Position numbers and translations under genes: made by a program. Below are positions 1 through 8,163 of a DNA stretch of 64,000 bases, in pieces (positions within the stretch are counted from its first letter, which is position 1; every line of letters begins with the position of its first letter). Source of the DNA: Avimonoglobus sp965151315 (GTDB lineage Bacteria; Bacillota; Clostridia; UBA1381); the NCBI GenBank assembly GCA_965151315.1, contig CBCTZG010000001.1, forward strand, positions 1-64,000. Direction: 5' to 3'. The notes under the pieces were generated by a model. It searched no databases. It worked only from the letters and a program-made list of their open reading frames with translations, and had not been told where the DNA came from.

Positions 1-639
1 GGCGGCGGAAAGACCAACAATGTGGTCTTGCTGCCGCAGCTCCCCCAGACTGCGCAGGAGCCGGATGCCCAGGCGCCTGGAGAAAGCCAGGGCTTTGATG
101 ACCTGGCTGGCTATGAATGGGCCCAGGCAGAAATCGAGAAGCTGCGGGAAATGGGTGTTGTCCACGGGGTAGAAGGGAACCATTTCGCGCCGGGGCAGAC
201 CCTGAAGAAGGAAGAGTTTGCCAAGATGCTGGCTTCCGCTTTTGATTTAGTAGACGAGAACGCGGAATGTATTTTCACGGATGTGGAAAAAGGCGCATGG
301 TACTACCCGTATATCGCGAGCCTTTCCAAGGCAGAGATCGTTATGGGCGTAGGGGAAGCCGAGTTTGGCGTTGGCCGGGAAATTACCCGGGAGGAAATCT
401 GCGCCCTGCTGTATCGGACGATGCAGTATCTTGGCAAGACGATTCCCCAGGTCAGGGAAAAAGAAATTTTTGCGGACGACGAATTTATTTACGATTACGC
501 CCGGGAAGCGGTCTACGCTATGCAGCAGGGCGGGATTGTCAGCGGTATGGACCGGCATATGTTCGAGCCAAAAACCCCAACAAACAGGGCTATGGCGGCA
601 AAGGTGATTGTCGGCCTGTATAACGCGATGAACAGTTAA
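1..639 (+). CDS. C-terminal part of an SLH-domain cell-surface protein (5' end outside window)
   Basis: The reading frame is open from base 1, so the GTG at 22 is not a credible start; this is the tail of a longer gene. After a short Gly- then Pro/Gln-rich linker, about 180 residues form three S-layer-homology repeats. They carry FTDVEKGAWYYPYI, the ITREE and NRAMAA helices, and the usual end-of-repeat pattern of Phe followed by Pro or Gly. SLH triplets bind pyruvylated secondary cell-wall polymer and hold exoproteins on the cell surface. The missing N-terminal part was probably an extracellular enzyme or binding module, by analogy with the C-terminal SLH triplets at 3495-6599 and 27221-30733. 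The next gene follows within about 100 nt on the same strand, so they are probably co-transcribed. The SLH assignment is firm; the function of the whole protein cannot be seen. Confidence 0.9.
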   Translation, partial: GGGKTNNVVLLPQLPQTAQEPDAQAPGESQGFDDLAGYEWAQAEIEKLREMGVVHGVEGNHFAPGQTLKKEEFAKMLASAFDLVDENAECIFTDVEKGAWYYPYIASLSKAEIVMGVGEAEFGVGREITREEICALLYRTMQYLGKTIPQVREKEIFADDEFIYDYAREAVYAMQQGGIVSGMDRHMFEPKTPTNRAMAAKVIVGLYNAMNS

Positions 640-706
640 CCAAATCAAAGCCTTGCGCCAGCGGGGTGCGGAAAGGAATGGTTGCAAATATGAGGAAAGG
701 ATGCAT

Positions 707-724
707 CGTCCCGCCAGCGGGACG
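707..724 (+). promoter_or_regulatory. Short perfect stem-loop just upstream of an SLH-protein start
   Basis: Seven-base arms CGTCCCG and CGGGACG enclose a CCAG loop. The stem lies between the good Shine-Dalgarno at 670-677 and the ATG at 735, so it is either in the leader of the next gene or inside the first codons if ATG 690 is used. It has no T-run and is not a terminator. A role in translation control or mRNA stability is inference only. Confidence 0.4.
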
Positions 725-734
725 GATAAGCGGT

Positions 735-3434
735 ATGAAAAAAATACTACATTTTATTTTGGTTATTTCCCTATTGCTGGGTATGGCGCCGGCGGCTGTA
801 TTGGCGGAGGGAGAAGCTGTATCCGGGGGAATCTCTGCCGAGATCCGGGATACGCTGATCAGTGTGGGTGTGCTGGACGCGGATTTCAGCGCCTGGGATC
901 AGCCTGCCACAAGAGGCTTTGCCGCCTATACGGTTATGCGGATGCTGGGCCTGGATACAGAGGCGCTCACGGCCCAGGGCGATTTTGTTGATGTCGATGA
1001 AACTACCCAGTATGGCGGCAGTATTACGGCCGCGTATCAGATGGGCTATATAGCGCCCTATGACGATGGTTATTTTTATCCGGAAAATCCGATCAGCTAC
1101 GCGGAGCTTTCCAAAATGCTGGTGTCCGCGCTGGGCTACGACCGGGTAGCCGCCCAAAGCGGCGGGTATCCGGACGGATATACCACCCTGGCCCGGGGGT
1201 TTGGGATCCTGAAGGCCGCGGACGTGAACCAGGCGGTTTCCAACGCGGCGCTGTATGAGATGATTTATCAAGCCATGGATACCAACATCCTGGAAATTGG
1301 GGACATCACTGGAAATGGCGTAGATTTTGAAGAAGGCAATACACTGCTCAATCAATATCATGACGCGATCCTGATCCAGGGGGTTGTGACCGAGGCGGCG
1401 GGCACGGCCATCGACTTCCGGGAGCCTGTGACAAAAAACAACGAAATGGCGGTAGGAGAATATATACTCCAGACTAACCTGGACGACCCGCAAAAGTATC
1501 TCGGCAAAAAAATCAGCGCGTATATTGCGGAGGACGAAGAAGGGTCGCTGTATGGCACCCTGCTGTCGGTAACCAAGGTAGAGCAGGCGGTGGAATATGA
1601 GATCTATGACGAAGATATGACCGTCCGGGAAAACGCTGGCGGAAGCCGTATATTTACCTTCCAGACAGAAGGCTCCCAACGGAACAAAAATGTGACGGTG
1701 CCCGCAGAGGCAATGTACTATTATAACGGCCGGATCGTGACTGACGTATCCGTGATTACGGATACGCTGCAGGATCTCTACGAGGGCTATGTACGGATTG
1801 TACAGGCGGACAGCGGCTGGTATGTCTTTATCAACGAATATTATAATATCGTTGTTTCCGGCGTGAATAAGGCCGCGTCCTCTATTAAGGACGCTTACAC
1901 CGGAGAAAAAATCTCTTTTGAAGAATATCAGGATAATTTATACGCGTTTCAACGCTTTTACAGCGAAGGCGTACAGATCCCCTTTGAGGATATCAAGGCT
2001 GGCAGCGTGGTTTCTGTCTTTGAAAGCCTGGAGAGGGATTATGTGGTCGCATATGTCGGCACAGAGTCCATCTCCGGCGCGGTGGCAAGCTATAACGAGG
2101 AAGACGGCTATACGGTAGACGGCGTACAGTATCAGCTGGCGCGGAATATCCAAAAGGCGCTGGAAAACGGGCAGACAGACTATCCGGAAATCAAGCTGAA
2201 CGATAACGTGGTATTTGTGCTGGATTTCCTGGGCCGGGTAGCAGATCTCAGCATCGTGCGCAGCGATTTTACCTATTCCTATCTCTTTTCCTGCAACGCC
2301 ATGACAGACGGGGATATGGGCGACGAGTACCTGTATCGGTTTAAGCTGTGGAACCCAGCCTCCGGCGAGGCGGAAAATTTCTTTGCCAAGGAAAAAATTA
2401 AGGTGAACGGTGTTACCATGAAATCACCGGAAGAAATCCAGGCGCATTTCGACGCGTATGAAAGCCAGTGGGAAAAGCTTTCGTCCCTGGTCCGGGTAAA
2501 ATTCGGCGAGGACAATACGATTTCAGCCATTGAAACCCCCATCCAGGGGACAACAGATCCTGACCGGCTGGAATATGTATACAGCGGGTTTACCCGTGTG
2601 CTCAGCGGGCGCATCGAAGGGAAATACCTGATCAATAACGATACAAAGGTATTTGAGGTATCCGACACCTATGAAGAGGTAGAGCCCAGGACCTATTCCT
2701 ACATCAACGATTATAAAAACCGGGATTATATCCTGTATGCTTCTGATGAGCTGGGTTTTATTGACGCCATTGTGATACCCAACGACGCGGGCGCGGTAAC
2801 CGCTAAAAATGAAGCGATTTATTACGGCGACCCGATTTACATGGTTAAGGACGCCTCCGCAGGAATTATCAGCGAGGATGATGATGTGGGCATGATCGTT
2901 ACCGTGGCGGACGGCGGCAAGGATCTGGAACTGAAAGAATCCGCAGACGGTGCAGTAAACGTGGATCAGGATATCAATAATACACATCAAAATACAAATT
3001 ATAATATACCCTTAAAAGACGGCAAGCAATACGGGACCTGGGGCTACGGATACCTGACGTTTGACCAGCTGCAAAAGGGCGATTTAATCCAGATTGATTA
3101 TGACGGCAAGGGCGGCGTGAACCGGTTCCGCGTCCTGGCGCGCCTGGGAAGCATTGACGGCTACTTTGATATCTCCTACCTGGGCCTTGCGGCGGAACCA
3201 TACTCTATGCTGACTTATGGGAAAATCGACTATATGAACAAAGTCGGCTTCAAGCTGAATTATACCAAGGATTCCCGGGTCTACCTGAACAACACCTCTG
3301 CCGTGGTCTATATCTATAACCGGACAAAGCAGACCCTGGAGGTCGGCGCCTGGAACGATGTATCCAACAACGCGGAAGTGGTGATCGTGGCAGTAAAATT
3401 CGGGATCAAGCAGGTTTATGTCATTGAGGAATAA
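735..3434 (+). CDS. Secreted ~900-residue SLH-headed protein of unknown function
   Basis: The ATG at 735 opens a classic signal peptide (MKKILHF, hydrophobic core, cleavage near VLA-EG). An upstream in-frame ATG at 690 has the better ribosome binding site (GGAAAGGA, the same leader style as the gene at 33597), so the start could be 690. Residues ~28-190 look like three divergent SLH repeats (FVDVDETTQYGG; PENPISYAELSKMLVSALGY). The remaining ~700 residues are acidic and beta-rich with no enzyme motif that I recognise. The protein is a clear paralogue of the one at 30730-33510: same length, same N-terminal layout, and similar middle segments (a YLG-K/Q-Y motif, AMYYYNG versus AIYIFNG, ending in a valine-rich strand). 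I infer a structural or glycan-binding surface protein used together with the SLH-anchored beta-helix enzymes around it. Confidence 0.85.
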   Translation: MKKILHFILVISLLLGMAPAAVLAEGEAVSGGISAEIRDTLISVGVLDADFSAWDQPATRGFAAYTVMRMLGLDTEALTAQGDFVDVDETTQYGGSITAAYQMGYIAPYDDGYFYPENPISYAELSKMLVSALGYDRVAAQSGGYPDGYTTLARGFGILKAADVNQAVSNAALYEMIYQAMDTNILEIGDITGNGVDFEEGNTLLNQYHDAILIQGVVTEAAGTAIDFREPVTKNNEMAVGEYILQTNLDDPQKYLGKKISAYIAEDEEGSLYGTLLSVTKVEQAVEYEIYDEDMTVRENAGGSRIFTFQTEGSQRNKNVTVPAEAMYYYNGRIVTDVSVITDTLQDLYEGYVRIVQADSGWYVFINEYYNIVVSGVNKAASSIKDAYTGEKISFEEYQDNLYAFQRFYSEGVQIPFEDIKAGSVVSVFESLERDYVVAYVGTESISGAVASYNEEDGYTVDGVQYQLARNIQKALENGQTDYPEIKLNDNVVFVLDFLGRVADLSIVRSDFTYSYLFSCNAMTDGDMGDEYLYRFKLWNPASGEAENFFAKEKIKVNGVTMKSPEEIQAHFDAYESQWEKLSSLVRVKFGEDNTISAIETPIQGTTDPDRLEYVYSGFTRVLSGRIEGKYLINNDTKVFEVSDTYEEVEPRTYSYINDYKNRDYILYASDELGFIDAIVIPNDAGAVTAKNEAIYYGDPIYMVKDASAGIISEDDDVGMIVTVADGGKDLELKESADGAVNVDQDINNTHQNTNYNIPLKDGKQYGTWGYGYLTFDQLQKGDLIQIDYDGKGGVNRFRVLARLGSIDGYFDISYLGLAAEPYSMLTYGKIDYMNKVGFKLNYTKDSRVYLNNTSAVVYIYNRTKQTLEVGAWNDVSNNAEVVIVAVKFGIKQVYVIEE

Positions 3435-3442
3435 GACTTTGC

Positions 3443-3472
3443 GCGGCTGCCGGCGTATACGCAAGCAGCCGC
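3443..3472 (+). promoter_or_regulatory. Intergenic stem-loop within the surface-protein operon
   Basis: Eight-base arms GCGGCTGC and GCAGCCGC enclose 14 nt. The stem lies just after one stop codon and before the ribosome binding site (GAAAGGAAA) of the next gene. There is no T-run, so it is more likely an mRNA processing or stabilising element than a terminator. Confidence 0.45.
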
Positions 3473-3494
3473 ACAGAAAGGAAACAGTGAAACC

Positions 3495-6400
3495 ATGAAA
3501 AAAATTTGCAGTATGCTTTTATCCGTCTGTCTGGCGCTGTCCGCATTTGTTTCCCCGGTTTGGGCCGACGGCCAGGAGCCGCCGGCGATCATTCAGAATA
3601 CATGGAATGCGGCGCCGGGGGACGCCATCGGGATTTACGGCGCGAACTTTGTGGCCAGCGGCATGCAAACCGAGGTATTGCTCCTGCCCATATCGGAATA
3701 TCACGGGGAGGACACGCCGGAGGGCAATATGTATTCCCTGCCCTTGCTGGCGCTGGACGACGGAGTGATCCAGACCGTTATTTCGGAAAACGTACCCAAA
3801 GATATTTATGTAGGGTTCGTGAAGGTGGGCAGTATGTACAGCAGGCCGTTTTATATTAACGAGCCCCAGTGCGACTGGCTTTCGGAAACAGAAATCTGCG
3901 CGGGGCAGACGGTCCGGGTTTTTGGCCGGAATTTTGTCGATCCCACGGGGGCGGGGAAAACCCAGGTTTATGTCTGCGCGGAAGACGGGTCGGCAAGCTA
4001 TCCGGCCCAGGTTACAGCAATTACCCCGTATAAGCTGGACTTTATTGTGCCGGACATGGTCGTGCCGGGGACAAAGTATATCGTAAAGGTCGGTACAGGC
4101 TCTAGTGGTTATGCCACCGGCGTGCTGGCCGCGGACGAAGCTGTCACAGCCATGACCGACGAGAATTTTGATGATATTAAAAGCAAATATGGGATCGAGC
4201 TGGGCTGGGCAAGCCAGCTCAATGATGAAAAAACGTTCAACGTCAAGGATTACGGCGCTCAGGGCAATGGAACCGCGAGCGACGTGGCAGCGGTGAATGA
4301 GACCCTGCGGGCAGCAGCGGCAGAAGGCGGTGGCGTTATTTATTTCCCGGCCGGCCGGTACAACCTGACCAGCATGACGGATGGCTTTACAATCCCGGAT
4401 AATTCTATCCTTTTAGGCGACGGCAAGGAAGCGTCTGTCATTCTGATTGATAAACGGGTGAATGCGGCGCAGAGTTATTCCGGTATAGCGAAGATCGGCC
4501 TGCTTTCTGAGCTTCTCCGGCCGGAAGACGATACAACCCGGCGGATCTCCGGCTATGTGGGCTCAATTTTAATCGCCAGCGGAGAGAATGTCCATTTCTT
4601 TATGAAGGACGCGGCGCTGACAACCCGGGACGGCAGCAGTATTGTCAGCTATATGCACCAGCATATCGCCATTGAGGATTCCAGCTTTGACATTACCCAC
4701 CAGGGCCCCATGTTTATGAATGAAGACCTTTCCACCTATATGAAGATCCGGTTTGTAAATAACTATGTCACCAATACACAGCGGTCTATGCTTTGGACAG
4801 GAACCCATTCCTGGATTGACGGCTGTACCTTTGAAGGCAACAACGGCGGTGAGAACTGCGAAAAGGGTGATAAGGGCACGGTAGCCACTATGGAGCACCG
4901 GATCAGCGAGATGTGGGGAGATAAGCTGTATTACGGCAACAACAAAATTATCGGCACCATCGGCGACCAAAGGCAGGGCTTTGACGATAACTCCGGCGAG
5001 GGAATCTGTAACCAGGCCACCCAGCGGATCCAGGTCAACAACCTGACCAACGCCACAGCCAACACCATCCAGGCCAACGTAGACTTTGACCGGATCAAGG
5101 CCGGGGAGGATCCGGTGGTGCAAAAGAAGGGCCAGCAGATTATCGGCGCAAAGATCGCTATTACCTCCGGCCGGGGAACCGGCCAGATCCGGCGGGTGGT
5201 TGGCGCCGCCGGCGATACGATTACAGTAGACCGGGATTGGGACGTAATTCCAGAGCCGGGGGACGTATTCTATATTGACGGCGCTATGCCGGAGCGGTAT
5301 ATTATCGTAAATAACCAGATTGAAGCCAAGACGCGCAAGGGCGGCATTATGTTGTATAACAACAGCTATGACAACGTCATTGACAACAACGTAATGACCA
5401 ACAGCGGCGGCATCTGGCTGGGTAAGGCGCAGGTAAAGGAACAAAACCGGAATACGATCGCGTTTTATAACTATATAGCGAATAACCAGCTGTCCGGCGG
5501 CATTATGGAGAAGGAGGGCGGCCTGCGGGATAACGCGCTGAGTATCGGCACCGGCGACGACGGCGGTGTTGTTCTGGCTTCCGATCCGGATATCAACGCG
5601 GTTTCCCAGTTCGGGAATTTGTACCGCCGCAATACCATCAATGGCAGCGGAAAAACAATCATGGCAAAATCCAGCTATAACGAATCCTTTGTAAAATACA
5701 ACGGCTTTGTTGTGGCCACGCCGGACACGAATAACAGGAATATTGAGATGGTTAAGGGCCTGATCCTGGACCAGAACGTAAACCATAACTCTGTAAACGG
5801 TGTTACTTTATCGAATCTGGCTTATAACACGTTTCTCTACAACAATGATTTTACAGATAATAAAATCGACTATAACGACAGCGGCAGCGTAAAAACCGTT
5901 AAGGCTGACGCCCAGACGGAGGCGGCCGTAGTGACGGAAGGGAAGCCTGCGGGCCTGAGCGCTATGGACATGCGGCCCGCCCCGGTAGTTGCCGAACCCC
6001 CGGAGGACCCGGGCGAAGGTACGCCGGAAGAGCCGGAAGGACCCGTAAAAACATTTGCGGATATCCAAAACCATTGGGCAAAAGGGGATATTGAGCAGCT
6101 GGCAAAGCTGAACCTGGTCAAGGGCGTGGACGCGGATCATTTTTGCCCCGACCAGGCAATTACCCGGGCCGAGTTCACCTCCCTGGTTATGCGTGCCCTG
6201 CAGATCAGCTATCCCCAGTACCAGTTCCAGGGCCTGTTTTCAGATGTCTATAAAGAAGACTGGTATTCTATGATTATAGAACGGGCGTTTTTGGTAGGTC
6301 TGTATGACAAGAATATGACGCCGGGCTGGAACGCACTGCCAACGGCGCCCATTACCCGGGAGGAAATGGCGGTGCTGCTGGTCAATGGCATGGATTATGC

Positions 6401-6599
6401 GGGGCAGACACGGACGGCCGGCGACCTTTCTAAATTCCCGGACGCCGGCGACGTTACCCCCTGGGCGGCGCCTTACATGGAAGCCGCCTGCGGCAAGGGG
6501 CTGTTTACCGGAAATGCGCAGGGTCTGCTGCAGCCCCGGAATACGGCCACAAGAGCAGAGGCTGTTATCGTATTGGAGAAGCTTTTGCGGAACCTATAA
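3495..6599 (+). CDS. SLH-anchored pectate-lyase-3-type beta-helix protein
   Basis: Signal peptide (residues 1-24, cleaved near VWA-DG). Two Ig/TIG-like domains follow (about 30-115 and 128-215; the second has the pattern CAGQTVRVFGRNF). Then comes a right-handed parallel beta-helix starting near residue 247 with the Pectate_lyase_3 signature (FNVKDYGAQGNGTASD, then GGGVIYFPAGRYNL). Within the helix, about residues 535-600, is an inserted small beta domain (GRGTGQIRRVVG ... IPEPGDVFYI). Three SLH repeats (about 851-1034, starting FADIQNHWAKGDIEQL) end the protein. This family covers polysaccharide lyases and hydrolases acting on pectin-like polymers. The catalytic site cannot be placed from sequence alone, so the substrate is inferred. 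It is a close paralogue of the N-terminal two thirds of 11178-14945, which has a propeller in place of SLH. Confidence 0.88.
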   Translation: MKKICSMLLSVCLALSAFVSPVWADGQEPPAIIQNTWNAAPGDAIGIYGANFVASGMQTEVLLLPISEYHGEDTPEGNMYSLPLLALDDGVIQTVISENVPKDIYVGFVKVGSMYSRPFYINEPQCDWLSETEICAGQTVRVFGRNFVDPTGAGKTQVYVCAEDGSASYPAQVTAITPYKLDFIVPDMVVPGTKYIVKVGTGSSGYATGVLAADEAVTAMTDENFDDIKSKYGIELGWASQLNDEKTFNVKDYGAQGNGTASDVAAVNETLRAAAAEGGGVIYFPAGRYNLTSMTDGFTIPDNSILLGDGKEASVILIDKRVNAAQSYSGIAKIGLLSELLRPEDDTTRRISGYVGSILIASGENVHFFMKDAALTTRDGSSIVSYMHQHIAIEDSSFDITHQGPMFMNEDLSTYMKIRFVNNYVTNTQRSMLWTGTHSWIDGCTFEGNNGGENCEKGDKGTVATMEHRISEMWGDKLYYGNNKIIGTIGDQRQGFDDNSGEGICNQATQRIQVNNLTNATANTIQANVDFDRIKAGEDPVVQKKGQQIIGAKIAITSGRGTGQIRRVVGAAGDTITVDRDWDVIPEPGDVFYIDGAMPERYIIVNNQIEAKTRKGGIMLYNNSYDNVIDNNVMTNSGGIWLGKAQVKEQNRNTIAFYNYIANNQLSGGIMEKEGGLRDNALSIGTGDDGGVVLASDPDINAVSQFGNLYRRNTINGSGKTIMAKSSYNESFVKYNGFVVATPDTNNRNIEMVKGLILDQNVNHNSVNGVTLSNLAYNTFLYNNDFTDNKIDYNDSGSVKTVKADAQTEAAVVTEGKPAGLSAMDMRPAPVVAEPPEDPGEGTPEEPEGPVKTFADIQNHWAKGDIEQLAKLNLVKGVDADHFCPDQAITRAEFTSLVMRALQISYPQYQFQGLFSDVYKEDWYSMIIERAFLVGLYDKNMTPGWNALPTAPITREEMAVLLVNGMDYAGQTRTAGDLSKFPDAGDVTPWAAPYMEAACGKGLFTGNAQGLLQPRNTATRAEAVIVLEKLLRNL

Positions 6600-6632
6600 G
6601 ACAGAGCCTTAGGCGAAATGGAGGAAAAGAAA

Positions 6633-8102
6633 ATGCTTAAAAAATGGATTGCAGGGATCATGTGCGCGGCTTTGCTCCTGACCAGCGCGGCATTTGCCGC
6701 GCCGGGGGGAATGGAACTGAATCCCGGGCCGGCCGACGAGGACGGCGCGCCAGCGCTGCTGGACAGTACAGATGGATCGCAAGTCAGGGTCTTGTTTGCT
6801 GCCGGGAAGAATGTCAATGGCAAAAAAATGGTCTACGGCAAAGCAAAAAATAAGAATATTTATGCCTATGACGTAACCCAGCCGGGAAATATTCAGGAGG
6901 TCAGCCGGTTTGCGACAAGCGGGGAAAGCGGTACGGTGGAGATCTACGAAAACTACGTCATATATGCAGGGAGCAATCAGATAGAAATCCGGGAAATTCA
7001 GGAGGACGGCGCACTGGGAAGCCAGATCATCAATTCCGTTGCCCCGGGGGGCACGGTAAAACGGCTGATTGTTTTAAGTGACGCCTTGTTTGCCTGTACG
7101 TCAAGCGGCGTGTTCGTTTATGACCTGCCCGGCATTATAGCGGGTGAGGTAAAGGATAAGGATTGGCTGGTAAAACCTGACGCCACAGACAGCCGGGACT
7201 TTGTTGCGGAAGAAACGGCAGACGGTTATCGGATTTATATTTTAAAGGCCTATGATATAAAAGAAGAGGAAATTTCAACTATGCGGCTGCGTATTATCGA
7301 TCTAGACAGCAGCTGGGCGGCAGAAGAAAAGTTTTTTGATGTTCCCGGCGGCGACGTATGGCCGGGGTTTGGACAGTATGGCAAAGATAAAACTGTTCCC
7401 GGATATATTGAATTCAGCAACTGCAATAACGCTAATATTAACCTGGCTGGCGAGGGGATTGTCCGGGTAACGGCGACGCATGGAAGCGTCGCAGCGTCGG
7501 ACGACGATTTCGTAATTGACGCCACGGATCCTACGGCGCCGGTTGTAGTCTTGCATGAGCAGCAAACAAGCTTAGAATATTCGCCCACCCAGATCGACTT
7601 AGGGGATGGGATTTATGTGCTGATCAGAAAATATGGAGTAAAGGATAACCCCAATTCTATGGGGGCTGTAATCCGGGACTATTCCAATCCGGCAGATCCG
7701 CAAACGCTGTATGAGTTCCGGGAACCCTTTGGTGATTACGGCGTGGGTATAGACAATATGATATTCACCTTTGGGAACAGTGGCGTTTACCATTATCTAA
7801 AAATCTATGATGAGTACGCGATCCAGGATTTTAACCTGGAAAAGGGGACGGAAACGGCCGTCGCCAGCTTTATCTTGGACAACAATATGTCTGCCGCTCA
7901 GCAGTTTATGCTGATCGCGGCAGCCTATGGCCCGGACGGGAAAATGACAGCGATCCAGTATGTGCCCTGCAGGGCGGAAGGCTTTGAAAAAGATCAGGCC
8001 TTTACAGCGGAGGTCGCCATGCCGGCGGCCGGCGGTACGGTCAAAGCATGGGTAATCGATAACTTCCGGGACATGAACATCCTGACGGAGGTTTTAAACT
8101 AA
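6633..8102 (+). CDS. Secreted propeller-like protein with C-terminal FN3-like domain
   Basis: The start is ATG 6633, placed 8 nt after a GGAGG motif; an in-frame ATG at 6618 lacks a site. Signal peptide (cleaved near AFA-AP). Residues ~45-390 consist of repeated four-strand units typical of a beta-propeller (IYAYDV, GVFVYDL, the aligned FVIDATDPTAPVV). A ~90-residue C-terminal domain (VASFILDNN ... IAAAYGPDGK ... VKAWVIDNFRDMNIL) resembles the beta domain that often ends clostridial exo-enzymes. The whole protein aligns with the C-terminal ~430 residues of 11178-14945 (shared WPGFGxY; VIDAxDPxxPV). It is therefore the separated form of a module that is fused to the beta-helix in the paralogue. 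It probably binds glycan or supports the neighbouring enzyme; no catalytic role is visible. Confidence 0.82.
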   Translation: MLKKWIAGIMCAALLLTSAAFAAPGGMELNPGPADEDGAPALLDSTDGSQVRVLFAAGKNVNGKKMVYGKAKNKNIYAYDVTQPGNIQEVSRFATSGESGTVEIYENYVIYAGSNQIEIREIQEDGALGSQIINSVAPGGTVKRLIVLSDALFACTSSGVFVYDLPGIIAGEVKDKDWLVKPDATDSRDFVAEETADGYRIYILKAYDIKEEEISTMRLRIIDLDSSWAAEEKFFDVPGGDVWPGFGQYGKDKTVPGYIEFSNCNNANINLAGEGIVRVTATHGSVAASDDDFVIDATDPTAPVVVLHEQQTSLEYSPTQIDLGDGIYVLIRKYGVKDNPNSMGAVIRDYSNPADPQTLYEFREPFGDYGVGIDNMIFTFGNSGVYHYLKIYDEYAIQDFNLEKGTETAVASFILDNNMSAAQQFMLIAAAYGPDGKMTAIQYVPCRAEGFEKDQAFTAEVAMPAAGGTVKAWVIDNFRDMNILTEVLN

Positions 8103-8109
8103 GACGATC

Positions 8110-8140
8110 AATCCATATGCGGTTTTGCCGCATATGGATT
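8110..8140 (+). terminator. Perfect 13-bp inverted repeat between operon genes (attenuator or weak terminator)
   Basis: Arms AATCCATATGCGG and CCGCATATGGATT enclose a TTTTG loop, followed by an AT-rich but not T-only tail. It sits 8 nt after the stop of the propeller gene and ends 10 nt before the ribosome binding site of the next gene. ATG codons at 8117 and 8134 fall inside the stem, which argues against using them as starts. Partial termination or RNA processing is plausible, since the next gene has no other visible promoter. Confidence 0.55.
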
Positions 8141-8163
8141 TATCATATTGGGAGAGAGTGAAA

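Noticed and set aside
4569..5786. 405-codon open frame on the minus strand
   Set aside because: It lies wholly opposite the beta-helix gene 3495-6599, has no ribosome binding site, and has the low-complexity Val/Ile/Asn-rich look of an antisense shadow.
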